Source: Actinomadura luteofluorescens | GTDB lineage: Bacteria; Actinomycetota; Actinomycetes; Streptosporangiales; Streptosporangiaceae | Direction: 5' to 3' | Assembly: GCF_013409365.1 (NCBI RefSeq) | Contig: NZ_JACCBA010000001.1 | Span: forward strand, 7,812,001 to 7,876,000 | Length of the DNA stretch: 64,000 bases | Notes under the pieces: model-generated | Told to the model about the DNA's origin: nothing | What the model saw: the letters and a program-made list of their open reading frames with translations, nothing else | The model's database searches: none | Program-made: the position numbers and the translations under genes | Shown here: one piece after another, positions 51,778-60,862 of the stretch | How the letters are laid out: each line of letters opens with the position of its first letter | How positions within the stretch are numbered: the stretch's first letter is position 1

Positions 51778-53670
51778 TTATCTTGAGCGAATTTTCTGGG
51801 CGAGCTTCCGCCCGCCTTCCATGATGACCATGGTGGCGGTGGCTGCGGCCATAAATGAGTCCTGCGTGGCCCCGTATGTGTGCGGGGAGCCCATGGTGGG
51901 CGCGGTGCTGGTCTCCGCGTGACCCGTCGGCGTCGGTGGGCGTGGGCCTAGGAAGCCATTAACGGTATCACGGCTCAAAGCGGATGCGTTCTTCAGGTCG
52001 GTGCCCCGCTTCCACGTAGCTCCTCTAGCTCTCTCAGTCCGAGACTCGTTGTCGGTTTCGGATTTTTTTCTTCTGTCGGAGGCTTTTGCGACGACGCCGG
52101 GTTCGCGGTCCGCGCCGGTGGGGTCGAGTTCGTCTTGTGTTGCGGATTGTGAGATCTCAGACGTACCGGAAAGCCAGGGTGGGAGTTCGGTGTCGCGGGA
52201 CTGAGTGGATTCGCCGCTGGTCCTCCTTGCTTGGTCGACCGTCTGGGTGAAGTGCCCATTTGGGTTGTATGTCCCCAGGTAAGGAAGCGTGTTGGGCCCG
52301 GTTTTGATTTCCTCCGGCTTCTCGCCGGTTTTACCATGCTCGCCGTCCTGCTCGCCGCCGGTTCGGTCGGCCGGGTTCTCTTTGCCGTCAGGTTCAGGTT
52401 GCTCTGTGCCGGAACCTTCCACTGGTTCGGCCGGGGGTTGCTCTTCCGATTCGGGCAGGGGCGGCTCCGCCTCGGGGGCGGGGCGTTCGCCCGGCGTCGG
52501 TGGGTCGAGTTCGCCTTCCCCGGGTGGCTCGGCGGCAGACCCCTCGACCTTCGCGGCGCCGGGAGTGCCTTCGCCGATCTGTTCTGGGAGAGGCGGCGGG
52601 GCATCGGTATCGGCGGAGTTGTCCGTGGCCTGCGGCTGCTCGGAGGGTGCCGGCGATTCGGGGGGCTGGGGCGTGGGGTCCGGCGTGTCCGTGTCCGGGG
52701 TGCTCGTGTTCTGCGCCGGGTCGGTGGTCTCGGTCTGCTGTGGGGTGGCGTCCGTACGGCCGGGGAACTCCCAGCCCGCCGCGATGAGACTCGCGATGCG
52801 AGACGGTTGGTTGGGAGAGCCCGGGTTGTCCACATACGGCGTGCGTTCGGGCTGTCCGGGCTCGGCCTTGTCGGTGGTTTCGGGCTTGTCACCGGTGGTC
52901 TCGGTTTGCGGCGTGGCGGGCTTTCCGTCGCGCTCACCGCCGGCCTCGCTGCCGCTCCCCGCCGCCTCGGCGGGCGGCCTGTCGGTGTCCAGGGTGAGTG
53001 GTGCGTCCTGGTTCGCAGGCTCGCCGGGCCTGGGCTCGCCGGTGTCAGTGGTCGTGCTGCTCTGATCCGTTGCACCGGGGGTCGGAGGAGCTTCTCCGCC
53101 GGTAGGCCGGTCGGTGGGATCCTGACCGGCGGTGGTGTTGTCTGCCGGTCGAGACGGGGGTTCCGCGTCGGTGCTTCCCGTGGTGCCGCCCGCTTCGCCG
53201 ACGGGCTGGGCACGGGGCGACTCCGCACCGGGAGCCGTGTGCGATGCGCCGGCTTCGGTCTTCTGGGGATCCTGGTCTTTTTCGCCCGTGCCCGTTGTTT
53301 CGCCGGTTCTGGTCTTGGGGTCGGCCTCGCGGTCCACGGCCTGGGAGCCGGTTTCGGCCTCTGTCTTCTCTCCAGTCCCCTGATCAACTTTGCCGGACGG
53401 GTCGTCAGGGGGCGGCTGATTCTCGCCGACAGAATCGGTGGAGGACGACTCGCTGGTTCGCGTCGCGTCGTCGCCGCGCGGGGCGGAGCTCGCGTCCCCT
53501 GGGTTCTCGAATTTCCAGCCTGCTGCCCTGAGGCTGTCCATGCGGGGCGTCCTGGACGCTCCCTCGGGGGCGGCCGGGGGTTCGCCACCGGTGGATGGCG
53601 GGGTGGGCTTGTCGACAGGGTCGGTGGTCTCTGGGCCTTTGCCCGGCCCACCGGGGTGATCCACGCCCAC
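51778..53670 (-). CDS. Large disordered Pro/Glu/Gly/Thr-rich protein with C-terminal hydrophobic segment, cassette copy 2
   Basis: 630 residues from GTG 53670, which has GAAAGGG 8 nt upstream, as in copy 1. The N-terminal segment (HPGGPGKGPET, TPPSTGGE) is shared with copy 1. A motif occurs twice: RMDSLRAAGWKFE near residue 45 and RIASLIAAGWEFPG near residue 285, separated by disordered P/E/T/G sequence. The C-terminus has polar stretches, then SFMAAATATMVIMEGGRKLAQKIRSR, with a short hydrophobic segment and a basic tail. No signal peptide. Almost the same length as copy 1 although the middle is divergent. Confidence 0.7.
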   Translation of the reverse strand: MGVDHPGGPGKGPETTDPVDKPTPPSTGGEPPAAPEGASRTPRMDSLRAAGWKFENPGDASSAPRGDDATRTSESSSTDSVGENQPPPDDPSGKVDQGTGEKTEAETGSQAVDREADPKTRTGETTGTGEKDQDPQKTEAGASHTAPGAESPRAQPVGEAGGTTGSTDAEPPSRPADNTTAGQDPTDRPTGGEAPPTPGATDQSSTTTDTGEPRPGEPANQDAPLTLDTDRPPAEAAGSGSEAGGERDGKPATPQTETTGDKPETTDKAEPGQPERTPYVDNPGSPNQPSRIASLIAAGWEFPGRTDATPQQTETTDPAQNTSTPDTDTPDPTPQPPESPAPSEQPQATDNSADTDAPPPLPEQIGEGTPGAAKVEGSAAEPPGEGELDPPTPGERPAPEAEPPLPESEEQPPAEPVEGSGTEQPEPDGKENPADRTGGEQDGEHGKTGEKPEEIKTGPNTLPYLGTYNPNGHFTQTVDQARRTSGESTQSRDTELPPWLSGTSEISQSATQDELDPTGADREPGVVAKASDRRKKSETDNESRTERARGATWKRGTDLKNASALSRDTVNGFLGPRPPTPTGHAETSTAPTMGSPHTYGATQDSFMAAATATMVIMEGGRKLAQKIRSR

Positions 53671-54147
53671 GCTCGCAGCCCTTTCGTCGGGGGGAGGCGA
53701 ACCGCTATCGGGCAGAGATCGGACGGCTCGCCGTGCGTGTCCCTTGACGCGCGGGGCTGACGTCACGAGTACACGGCCCCCTATGTAATCGCGCACGTGC
53801 GAACTTTGCACGTGCGTACCTCGCCTCTCTGAGCGGCGGAACGCGATCTTGGCGGCTCGGGGCCCTCAACACGACACCATCGTCCAACTTGAATGGTGTG
53901 AGTAGAGAAATCAGTGGCGATTGCCATCGTTTTCAACCGTTACGCCCCTGTCTAGTTTGTAGAGGGACGTAATGTTCTCGGGTGGTTTGGGGGATGTGGG
54001 GGTGGGGTCGGGCAACTGGGGGGCCTGACTCGGGGTGAAGGTCGGCGGCGCACGCCCTACCATGGCCCGTCGAATGGCCTGGCGTCGTTGGGCGGCGCGG
54101 CAGACGGGCCATCACTGCCGGGACGGCGTATTCGGGAGATGGGTGCG
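53671..54147. other. Divergent promoter region
   Basis: Between cassette copy 2 and the AAA gene. It contains the operator listed and about 330 bp beyond it toward the AAA start in which I see no gene or clear promoter. Confidence 0.5.
53780..53815 (-). promoter_or_regulatory. Operator and -10 region of cassette copy 2
   Basis: 53793-53815 repeats the 23-bp GCACGTGC-N7-GCACGTGC site with the same seven central bases as copy 1. On the minus strand GATTACATAGGG follows at the same distance. Upstream and downstream DNA differs, so the block is conserved beyond chance. Confidence 0.72.
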
Positions 54148-57100
54148 ATGCCACTACCGGAACATCTGGAACTGCTCGTCACCGACGAGCCGATGCTGGA
54201 TCTGTGGTCGGTCGGCCCGTGGCGGGTCCCGGACGGGCTGTTCGAGGAGATCGGTGCGCGCGTCGACAAGCTGGTGGCCGATCCGCGGTGCGCGGATCTG
54301 ACCAGCATCAAGAGCGCCAACCTGAAGACGCCGGCTCCTCTCGTGGTGGCCGAGCTCGTCATCACGATCGAGTTCCTGTTGGGCGCGTCGGCGGTCCGCA
54401 CCGGTTCGCATTCGTCGCTGAAGCGGCAGTGCCTCGGCGATTACTACAAGACGGGCCGCGGGGCCCTGAGCACTGCCAAGGACTGGTACGTCAGCGGGGG
54501 AGAGTTCCTTCCGCTGAACTGGCTGGCCGATGCGCCGGATCTCGATCTCGCGGTGCGGTTGAACCGCGTGTCGCTGGACGTCCTCGAAGGCATAGAGCCG
54601 CTGGAGGCGAGGCGGAAGGCGCTGATGCGCCTCTTCGACGACCCGCCACCCGAACTTACCGGCATGAAGCAGGCGGCCCGTGCCGAGGCGTGGGCGGCGC
54701 GGGCCGATGACGACACGGTGGCGGCACTTCCTGAACTCGCCGGACCGACCGGATATCTGGAGTGGGTCTGGTCAGGGCTGCGGCCGCTGCACGAGCATCT
54801 GCTGGAGGCCGCCCCGCACGAGGAGTCGACGGACCGCCTGCTCATGAGCCTTCTCCGCAATGCCGGGCTCGACGCTGTTCCCGTCGAGCTCTCGGCCGTC
54901 CTCGGTGAGGAAGCCTTCCGCGACCTGCTGGACCGTTTCGCCGCCCAGCGCGCCGGTTATGACCGGGACTCCTGGGTGGCCGAGACCGGGGGCTGGCTCG
55001 GCAGGGCGTTGGGGGCAGGTGAGCCAGAGGCCTGCAGGCGCTGGCTGGATCTGGCGGCGCGTTTCATGGGCGCGGTCGGCGGTCTTCCTGGGAACGCCCA
55101 GTATCCGGACGGAGCCAGGCTTCCGGTCGTGAGCTTCATGCGGCAGCTCAAGCGGCTCCACGCTCCGCGCCGCCGCGTCGTCAACCCGGTGATGTCCACT
55201 CTCACGTCGGCCCCTCAACCGCCGGACGATGCGGAACACCAGGACGAGGATGCCTCCTTCGGGCTGGTCGGCCAGCCCGACGTCGTCGCCGCGCTGAAGG
55301 GCGTCTCCACGGACGCGGGGAACGTCCGGCTCCTGCTGGTCGGCCCGGACGGCACCGGCAAGCGGGACGCCGCCGCCGAGGTCGCCCGGCTGCTCGCCGG
55401 TCGCGTCCCCAAGGACCCGCTCTGGCAGGCCGGCGACCACTACGCCGGCAAGAGCGCCTCGGACGCCACGACGAAGATGATGGACGCCGTCCGGAGCTGC
55501 GTCGGCGAACGACTCTTGATCATCGATGGCCTGGACGACCTGGCGCGCGACGACGACGCCGGGGCGGCCGCCCTCGAGGAGCTGCACCGGGCCATCGACG
55601 TCCGGGACGGCCTCCACGTCGTCGCGTTGTGCGAGCCGGGCGGCGGCGAGGCGGTCAGCGAGGTCAATCCCGCGCTGGCGCTGCGGTTCACGACGGTGCC
55701 CACCCACTCCTTCGACGCCGACGGCTTCGCGGAGCTGTTCCGCCGCGCGCTGCGCGAGCGCGGGGCCTGGGCGGACGAGGACGCGCTGAGCGCGGCGGGA
55801 GAACTGCTGGTCCGGACGCCTCCGGTGCGCAATCTCCGCAATGCCCGCCTCGCGCCCTATCTCGCCGGGCTCGTTCTCGCGGCGGTGCGCGAGCGGACGG
55901 AACCAGGTGAGGAACTCCTCGTCACGAGTGCCGACCTTCCCGCCTCCCTCGGCGAGGCGGGTAAGGCAGCCGACCCTGTGGCCGAGCTGAACGCGCTGGT
56001 CGGCCTGGACGCGGTCAAGCAGGAGATCGAACTCGTCGCCGCCCGCGTCCGGGCCGGGAGGCTGCGCCGGGACGCGGGGCTGCCCGTCGCATCGGCGCCC
56101 GCCCTCCACATGGTCTTCACCGGCAACCCCGGCACCGGCAAGACGGTCGTCGCGCGACTGGTCGCCAGGATCTTCAAGGAGCTCGGGGTGCTGTCGTCCG
56201 GGCACCTGGTGGAGGCGTCCCGCGCTCAGCTCGTCGGCCGGTACATCGGCCAGACCGCGCCGAAGACCCGCGACGTCGTGCAGAGCGCGGTCGGCGGCGT
56301 GCTGTTCATCGACGAGGCGTACTCGCTCACCCGGAGCGCCTCCGAGAACGACTACGGCCCCGAGGCGATCGCCGAACTGCTGAAGGCGCTGGAGGACCAT
56401 CGCGACGACCTGGTGGTCATCGTCGCCGGGTACGAGAGCGAGATGGAGCGCTTCCTCGGCGCGAATCCGGGTCTGGCCTCCAGGTTCCCCACCAGGGTCC
56501 GGTTCCCCGACTTCTCCGACGCCGAACTCGTCGAGATCTTCACCGGCCAGGCCGCCGCGGCGGGCGTGGAGCCGTCCGCGGACGCGCTCGGCAAGGTCAC
56601 CGAGCTGCTCCGGCGCTCGCCGCGCGTCCGGTCCTTCGGCAACGCCCGCGTCATGCGCAACCTGTGCGAACGCGCCGTCGCGTTGCAGGCCCGCCGACTC
56701 ACCGCGCTCGACGCGCCCTCCGCCGACGACCTGACCGCCCTCGGCCCGCAGGACATCCCGGACGTGCTGAGCGGCACCACCCGCGTCCAGCCCGTCAACG
56801 ACCCGTTCGCCGAACTCGACGCGCTCGTCGGGCTGGACGAGGTCAAGGAGGAGGTCCACCGGCTGATCGCCGAGGCCCACGCGGCCGACCTGCGCCGCGA
56901 CGTCGGCGCGAAGCCCGCCGCGCCCACCCGGCACATGGTGTTCACCGGCAATCCCGGCACCGCCAAGACGACCGTCGCCCGGCTCGTCGCGGCCGTCTAC
57001 GCGGAGCTGGGCCTGCTGTCCAGCGGCCACATGGTCGAGGCGTCCCGCGTCGATCTGGTCGGCCCGTATCTCGGGCAGACCGCGCCCCGCGTCCGCGCCG

Positions 57101-57621
57101 TCGTGGAGCAGGCCCTGGGCGGCGTCCTCTTCGTGGACGAGGCGTACGCGCTGGCGTCCGACGCCTACGGGCAGGAGGCCATCGCCACCCTGATCCAGCT
57201 CATGGAGGAGTACCGGGGCGACCTCGTCGTCATCGCCGCGGGATACGAACGCGAGATGCGCCGCTTCCTCGCCGCCAACTCGGGCTTGGAATCACGCTTC
57301 CCCAAGCGCATCGCCTTCCCCGACTACACCGACACCGAACTCGCCGAGATCTTCCGGCACCTCGCCGCGGCCGAAGGGTTCACCCTGGCCCCGGACGTCC
57401 CCGACCGGCTCCGCGCCCTGCTCCGCACCAGTTCACGCGGGCCGTCCTTCGGCAACGGCCGGCTCATGCGCAACCTCCTCGACGCCGCCATCGCCAGGCA
57501 GGCGCAGCGCATCACCGCCGGCGACCGCCCGGACGACGCCGAGATCACCACGCTGCGCGCCGCCGACCTGCGACCCGTCACCCCCGAGACGCGTTCCAAG
57601 AACGTGGGCCTGTATCTCTGA
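54148..57621 (+). CDS. Three-module AAA protein with two EccA/CbbX-like ATPases
   Basis: 1157 residues from ATG 54148 (ATG 54139 also possible). Residues 1-370 are an undefined helical region. The first AAA-like module has a degenerate P-loop GPDGTGKRDA (~399) and Walker B LLIIDGLDDL without the usual Glu. Two CbxX/CfqX (SpoVK) modules follow: TGNPGTGKTVVARL (~657) with VLFIDEAYSL (~717), and TGNPGTAKTTVARL (~931) with VLFVDEAYAL (~992), each with conserved GQTAP and IVAGYE elements. EccA of type VII secretion and CbbX remodel partner proteins. It diverges from cassette copy 2 by 477 bp. Confidence 0.9.
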   Translation: MPLPEHLELLVTDEPMLDLWSVGPWRVPDGLFEEIGARVDKLVADPRCADLTSIKSANLKTPAPLVVAELVITIEFLLGASAVRTGSHSSLKRQCLGDYYKTGRGALSTAKDWYVSGGEFLPLNWLADAPDLDLAVRLNRVSLDVLEGIEPLEARRKALMRLFDDPPPELTGMKQAARAEAWAARADDDTVAALPELAGPTGYLEWVWSGLRPLHEHLLEAAPHEESTDRLLMSLLRNAGLDAVPVELSAVLGEEAFRDLLDRFAAQRAGYDRDSWVAETGGWLGRALGAGEPEACRRWLDLAARFMGAVGGLPGNAQYPDGARLPVVSFMRQLKRLHAPRRRVVNPVMSTLTSAPQPPDDAEHQDEDASFGLVGQPDVVAALKGVSTDAGNVRLLLVGPDGTGKRDAAAEVARLLAGRVPKDPLWQAGDHYAGKSASDATTKMMDAVRSCVGERLLIIDGLDDLARDDDAGAAALEELHRAIDVRDGLHVVALCEPGGGEAVSEVNPALALRFTTVPTHSFDADGFAELFRRALRERGAWADEDALSAAGELLVRTPPVRNLRNARLAPYLAGLVLAAVRERTEPGEELLVTSADLPASLGEAGKAADPVAELNALVGLDAVKQEIELVAARVRAGRLRRDAGLPVASAPALHMVFTGNPGTGKTVVARLVARIFKELGVLSSGHLVEASRAQLVGRYIGQTAPKTRDVVQSAVGGVLFIDEAYSLTRSASENDYGPEAIAELLKALEDHRDDLVVIVAGYESEMERFLGANPGLASRFPTRVRFPDFSDAELVEIFTGQAAAAGVEPSADALGKVTELLRRSPRVRSFGNARVMRNLCERAVALQARRLTALDAPSADDLTALGPQDIPDVLSGTTRVQPVNDPFAELDALVGLDEVKEEVHRLIAEAHAADLRRDVGAKPAAPTRHMVFTGNPGTAKTTVARLVAAVYAELGLLSSGHMVEASRVDLVGPYLGQTAPRVRAVVEQALGGVLFVDEAYALASDAYGQEAIATLIQLMEEYRGDLVVIAAGYEREMRRFLAANSGLESRFPKRIAFPDYTDTELAEIFRHLAAAEGFTLAPDVPDRLRALLRTSSRGPSFGNGRLMRNLLDAAIARQAQRITAGDRPDDAEITTLRAADLRPVTPETRSKNVGLYL

Positions 57622-57628
57622 CTCGGGC

Positions 57629-59053
57629 CTATGGCTGCGGGTCGGCGGGGCAGGACTGGACGCTCGGGAGCGCGCCGGTGACCAGGTAGCGGTCGATGCC
57701 GGAGGTCGCGCAGCGGTTGCGGAGGTAGGCGGTGTGCCCGTCGCCGTCGTAGGCGAGGACCTGCGAGCCACGGATGCCGCGGCTCAGGCTCCTCGCCCAC
57801 CCCAGGGGCGTGGCCGGGTCGTGGGTGTTGCCCACCAGCAGGACGGGCGGCGCGTCGCGGATGTGCACCGGACGCTGAGGATCGGCCGGGCGGACGGGCC
57901 AGCCGATGCACCCGGTCGTCATGTCCCAGAACTCCGACGTCCCGCCCATGTGCGGGGCACGCCGCCGGACCATGCGCTCACGCCTGCGCAACTCGCCGAA
58001 GCCGGACACTTGCGGGTCGATGTCCTGGCACAGGATCGCTCTGTAGGCGGCCGTGCTCGCCGGGTCGTAAAGCGCCTGGTCCCGCATCCGCCCGAGCAGC
58101 GAGGAATCGTCCCTGTCGGCTTCGGCGATGCCCCTTGCGAGCCCCTGCCCAAACTCGGGGAAGAGCGTCAGCATCGCGTAGACGCTGTAGCGCAGTTCCT
58201 CGGCTGTCAGCGGCCGCCCACCGGGGACCGGCAGGGGACGGCGTTCGGCCCTGTGAACGAGCGCGTCCCACACTTTCGCGACGGGACGGCCGTGCAGTTC
58301 GCAGTCGGTTGTCCGCGCGCACCAGGCCGCGAACCGGTCGAAGGAGTCCTCTACGGCCGATGCCGCCTGGCCCGTCAGACGGCGGGACGGCATGCCGTGG
58401 TCCACTACACCGTCCAGTGCCATGGTGCGGATGCGGTCGGGGAACAGCCGCGCGTACTGGGTGCCGAGCATGCTGCCGTACGACCGTCCCAGGTAGCTGA
58501 CCTTCCTTTCCCCCAGAGCGGCGCGCACGGCGTCGAAGTCACGCGCCACGCTCATGGTGTCGACGTACCGGATGAGCGGATCGCAGCTCTTTCCGACCGC
58601 CCTGTTCCGGGCCACCATGCGCTCATACTCACGCTCGGTGCTGGGAAACTGGGTCATTTGCGGATCGTGCACGGGCATCCTGCAAGAGATCTGTCCGCTG
58701 CCGCCGACACCCCGCGGGTCGATGCCGACGATGTCGAACCGCTCCCGCAACCGGGGTGAGAAGAACTGCGGTGCCCAGTCGCGGACCAGGTCGGCAGCGC
58801 CCGTGCCGGGGCCGCCGGGGTTGTACAGCAGCGTGCCGACACGGGCCTTGGTCGCCTTCCGGCGGGTCACGGCCAGCGAGAGCTTCCGCCCGTCCGGGTG
58901 GGACCAGTCCATGGGCACCGTCACCGTCCCGCACTCGGCGCCGGTGCTCCCGCAGGCCCGCCAGGCGATCGTGCTCGCCGCCGCGCTTCCCGGGACGGCC
59001 ATCAAGGGCGGGATGGTCAGGGCGAACGCCGCCAGCACAGAGGGTCGCTTCAT
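57629..59053 (-). CDS. Secreted S33 tripeptidyl-aminopeptidase-like hydrolase
   Basis: 474 residues from ATG 59053. A signal peptide (VLAAFALTIPPLMAVPGSAAA) precedes an alpha/beta hydrolase: oxyanion region YNPGGPGTG (~78-85), nucleophile Ser191 in GRSYGSMLG, acid HDPATPLGWA (~410), base DGDGHTAYLR (~442) and a C-terminal TAP-like domain. Such enzymes trim tripeptides from exported or host proteins. The gene converges with the AAA gene, 7 bp apart, and has no clear partner. Even cysteine number suggests disulfides. Confidence 0.9.
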   Translation of the reverse strand: MKRPSVLAAFALTIPPLMAVPGSAAASTIAWRACGSTGAECGTVTVPMDWSHPDGRKLSLAVTRRKATKARVGTLLYNPGGPGTGAADLVRDWAPQFFSPRLRERFDIVGIDPRGVGGSGQISCRMPVHDPQMTQFPSTEREYERMVARNRAVGKSCDPLIRYVDTMSVARDFDAVRAALGERKVSYLGRSYGSMLGTQYARLFPDRIRTMALDGVVDHGMPSRRLTGQAASAVEDSFDRFAAWCARTTDCELHGRPVAKVWDALVHRAERRPLPVPGGRPLTAEELRYSVYAMLTLFPEFGQGLARGIAEADRDDSSLLGRMRDQALYDPASTAAYRAILCQDIDPQVSGFGELRRRERMVRRRAPHMGGTSEFWDMTTGCIGWPVRPADPQRPVHIRDAPPVLLVGNTHDPATPLGWARSLSRGIRGSQVLAYDGDGHTAYLRNRCATSGIDRYLVTGALPSVQSCPADPQP

Positions 59054-59206
59054 GCAGATCGATCTTGCTGATGCGGCGCGGCCGGCGCATCGGCCGGACG
59101 GTCGCGTCCCGGCCCGCGGGCATCGGCCGTTCGGCCGATGCTCACGCCACCGGAGGCCGCTGCCGCGTTACCGTTCTGGAGAATTCTCGCCTACCGAGGA
59201 GCCGCC

Positions 59207-59476
59207 TTGAGGCCGCCGATGTGCTTCATCTGTCTACGCACCCCCGACGACGAGGCTTCGTTCTCGTCGTTCGAAACCATCCGGTTCGCGCTCACCCCGC
59301 AGGAGGAGGCGGCCTCCCGGGAACGAGATCGGGAGGGCTGGGTCGGTCATCCTTCGGAGGTGGAATGGTTCTGCCACGAGCACTCCGCATTGGCCAGGAA
59401 GCATTCGCATCTGCACTGGCGAGAGGCCATGGAACTGCTGGCACAGCAGCGCCGGCAGCCTGGCGAGGCGCGCTGA
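59207..59476 (+). CDS. Small Cys/His protein, possibly zinc-binding
   Basis: 89 residues from TTG 59207, which has GAGGAG 5-6 nt upstream; ATG 59219 gives 85. MCFICLRTPDD at the start and EWFCHEHSALARKHSHLHW near the end supply CxxC and C-H-x-H ligands for a zinc site. The acidic middle (FALTPQEEAASRERDREG) looks helical. I recognise no family. It is preceded by the divergent S33 gene and converges with the metallopeptidase gene after 5 bp. Confidence 0.6.
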   Translation: MRPPMCFICLRTPDDEASFSSFETIRFALTPQEEAASRERDREGWVGHPSEVEWFCHEHSALARKHSHLHWREAMELLAQQRRQPGEAR

Positions 59477-59481
59477 ATTCG

Positions 59482-60429
59482 TTAAACCGGGTGCGGGGGG
59501 CCATGGCCGGGTGCGTCCGGCGGCCAGCTGGCCGGCCTGACCGTCAGGTGGAGGCCGCCGAGCCATGCGGGACCGGTCTTCGATATCACGCGGACCGTGA
59601 CCGGGACGCCTCTGGAAGGGCGGGTCGGGAACTCGCCCGGCGGGGCGGACCGGGTCAGATAAGCGAGGCCCTGGCGCAGGAAGGCCCGCGGCCCCGGATC
59701 GAGGTGACCCGCCCACGGCGGCTCGGTCTCGCCGCGCAGCCAGGCATAGCAGGCCATCGCGTAGCCGAACTCGCGCTCCGTCAGATACCCGAGCCGCGAA
59801 TAGCCGTCGTTGCGGGCCGCGTTCAGGGTGCGCTCGTCCAGATCGCCGAGCGGCTGGACGGAGAAACCGCGGGAGGTCTCGCCGAATCTCAGCGCGGCGT
59901 TCGTGCTGAAGACGCCGAACCCGAAATAGACGGTGAGGAGATCGGTGAGCCGCTCGTGGTCCTTGCGCCCGGTAGTGATCCGCTCCTCGCCGAGGAGGCG
60001 GACGTGGCACAGTTCGTGCGCGATCACGGCGATCAGGTAGGGGGCGTCGGACGCCTCCGTCACGTCCAGCCCGATGACCGCCCGGCCGTCCTCGACGTAG
60101 TAGTGCCCGACCGCGCGCGTGCCCTCGCTCGCCGTCGCGTCCTCGCCCTCACGGTCGAACAGTTCCACGATGAGCTCGGACCGGTCGATCCCCATCAGCC
60201 CGCACATCCTGGCGACCACGTCGTCGATCTGCTTCGGCGTGCCGGTGTAGCCGGAGGGGTACAGATCGAGCCGGGGCAGGACGATCGGCCGCAACGCCGG
60301 TTCGCGGCCGAACTCCCGGACGAACCAGGCGATCGACGCCTCGATCCACGCCTGATGCGCGACGCCGACCGGACACTCGGTGCTGATCGCCGGCGACCAC
60401 GGCGGGGGCGTCTCGCGTCTCTCGCTCAT
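59482..60429 (-). CDS. HExxH zinc metallopeptidase-like protein
   Basis: 315 residues from ATG 60429 with AGGAGCCCC upstream. HELCH places His138, Glu139 and His142 as the zinc and catalytic residues, with a downstream acidic candidate in KDHERLTDLLTVYFGFGVF, as in gluzincin-type enzymes. The preceding helical region binds nothing recognisable. The C-terminal ~90 residues are Pro/Gly-rich with a beta-like end. No signal peptide, so it is probably intracellular. Similar minimal HExxH proteins in actinomycetes are poorly studied. Confidence 0.78.
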   Translation of the reverse strand: MSERRETPPPWSPAISTECPVGVAHQAWIEASIAWFVREFGREPALRPIVLPRLDLYPSGYTGTPKQIDDVVARMCGLMGIDRSELIVELFDREGEDATASEGTRAVGHYYVEDGRAVIGLDVTEASDAPYLIAVIAHELCHVRLLGEERITTGRKDHERLTDLLTVYFGFGVFSTNAALRFGETSRGFSVQPLGDLDERTLNAARNDGYSRLGYLTEREFGYAMACYAWLRGETEPPWAGHLDPGPRAFLRQGLAYLTRSAPPGEFPTRPSRGVPVTVRVISKTGPAWLGGLHLTVRPASWPPDAPGHGPPHPV

Positions 60430-60862
60430 CGGGGCTCCTGACGGTCGTTCTTCCCTCGTCCGGCCCGGTCGTGCAGAGTTTTATCACGCGTTCCTATCAT
60501 CTTGTTGACATTGGCCATAAATGGCCTGTCGATGCCGGAGAAATGGCGTGACAAGCGCACCCGCCGGTGCGGGTTCGCCCACCTTGGAGCCGAAACCCTA
60601 GGGCCCGTGATCAAGGTGCGCGGCGACGACCTGCCGCGCCGCGGACGGCCCGTGCCGGTCGTGGGGCCGTTGCCTGCCTCCTCCGGCCTGTCGGTACTCG
60701 AATGGCCTTTTCTGGCCGCACGGCCAAATCCCTCTCGTCACGAGTGCCGAAGCTCATGGAGTATTGATTCGCGGACCGCGCTGCGGCAGAAGGCGTCCCT
60801 CACCGGAAGATCATTCGGTTTGGTCGTCCGCCCTCGACGGAACGCGGATAGGGGAGGAATCC
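60430..60862. other. Divergent promoter region with inverted repeat
   Basis: 433 bp without a credible gene. GGCCAT-AA-ATGGCC at 60513-60526 is a perfect inverted repeat just after TTGACA (60505-60510) on the plus strand, so it could be a repressed promoter for the trypco2 module. GGGGAGGAATCC before ATG 60863 is that gene's ribosome binding site. Confidence 0.5.

Noticed and set aside
54148..57621. Complete type VII secretion locus
   Set aside because: Only EccA-like ATPase modules are present. No EccB, EccC, EccD, MycP or WXG100 genes are seen nearby.
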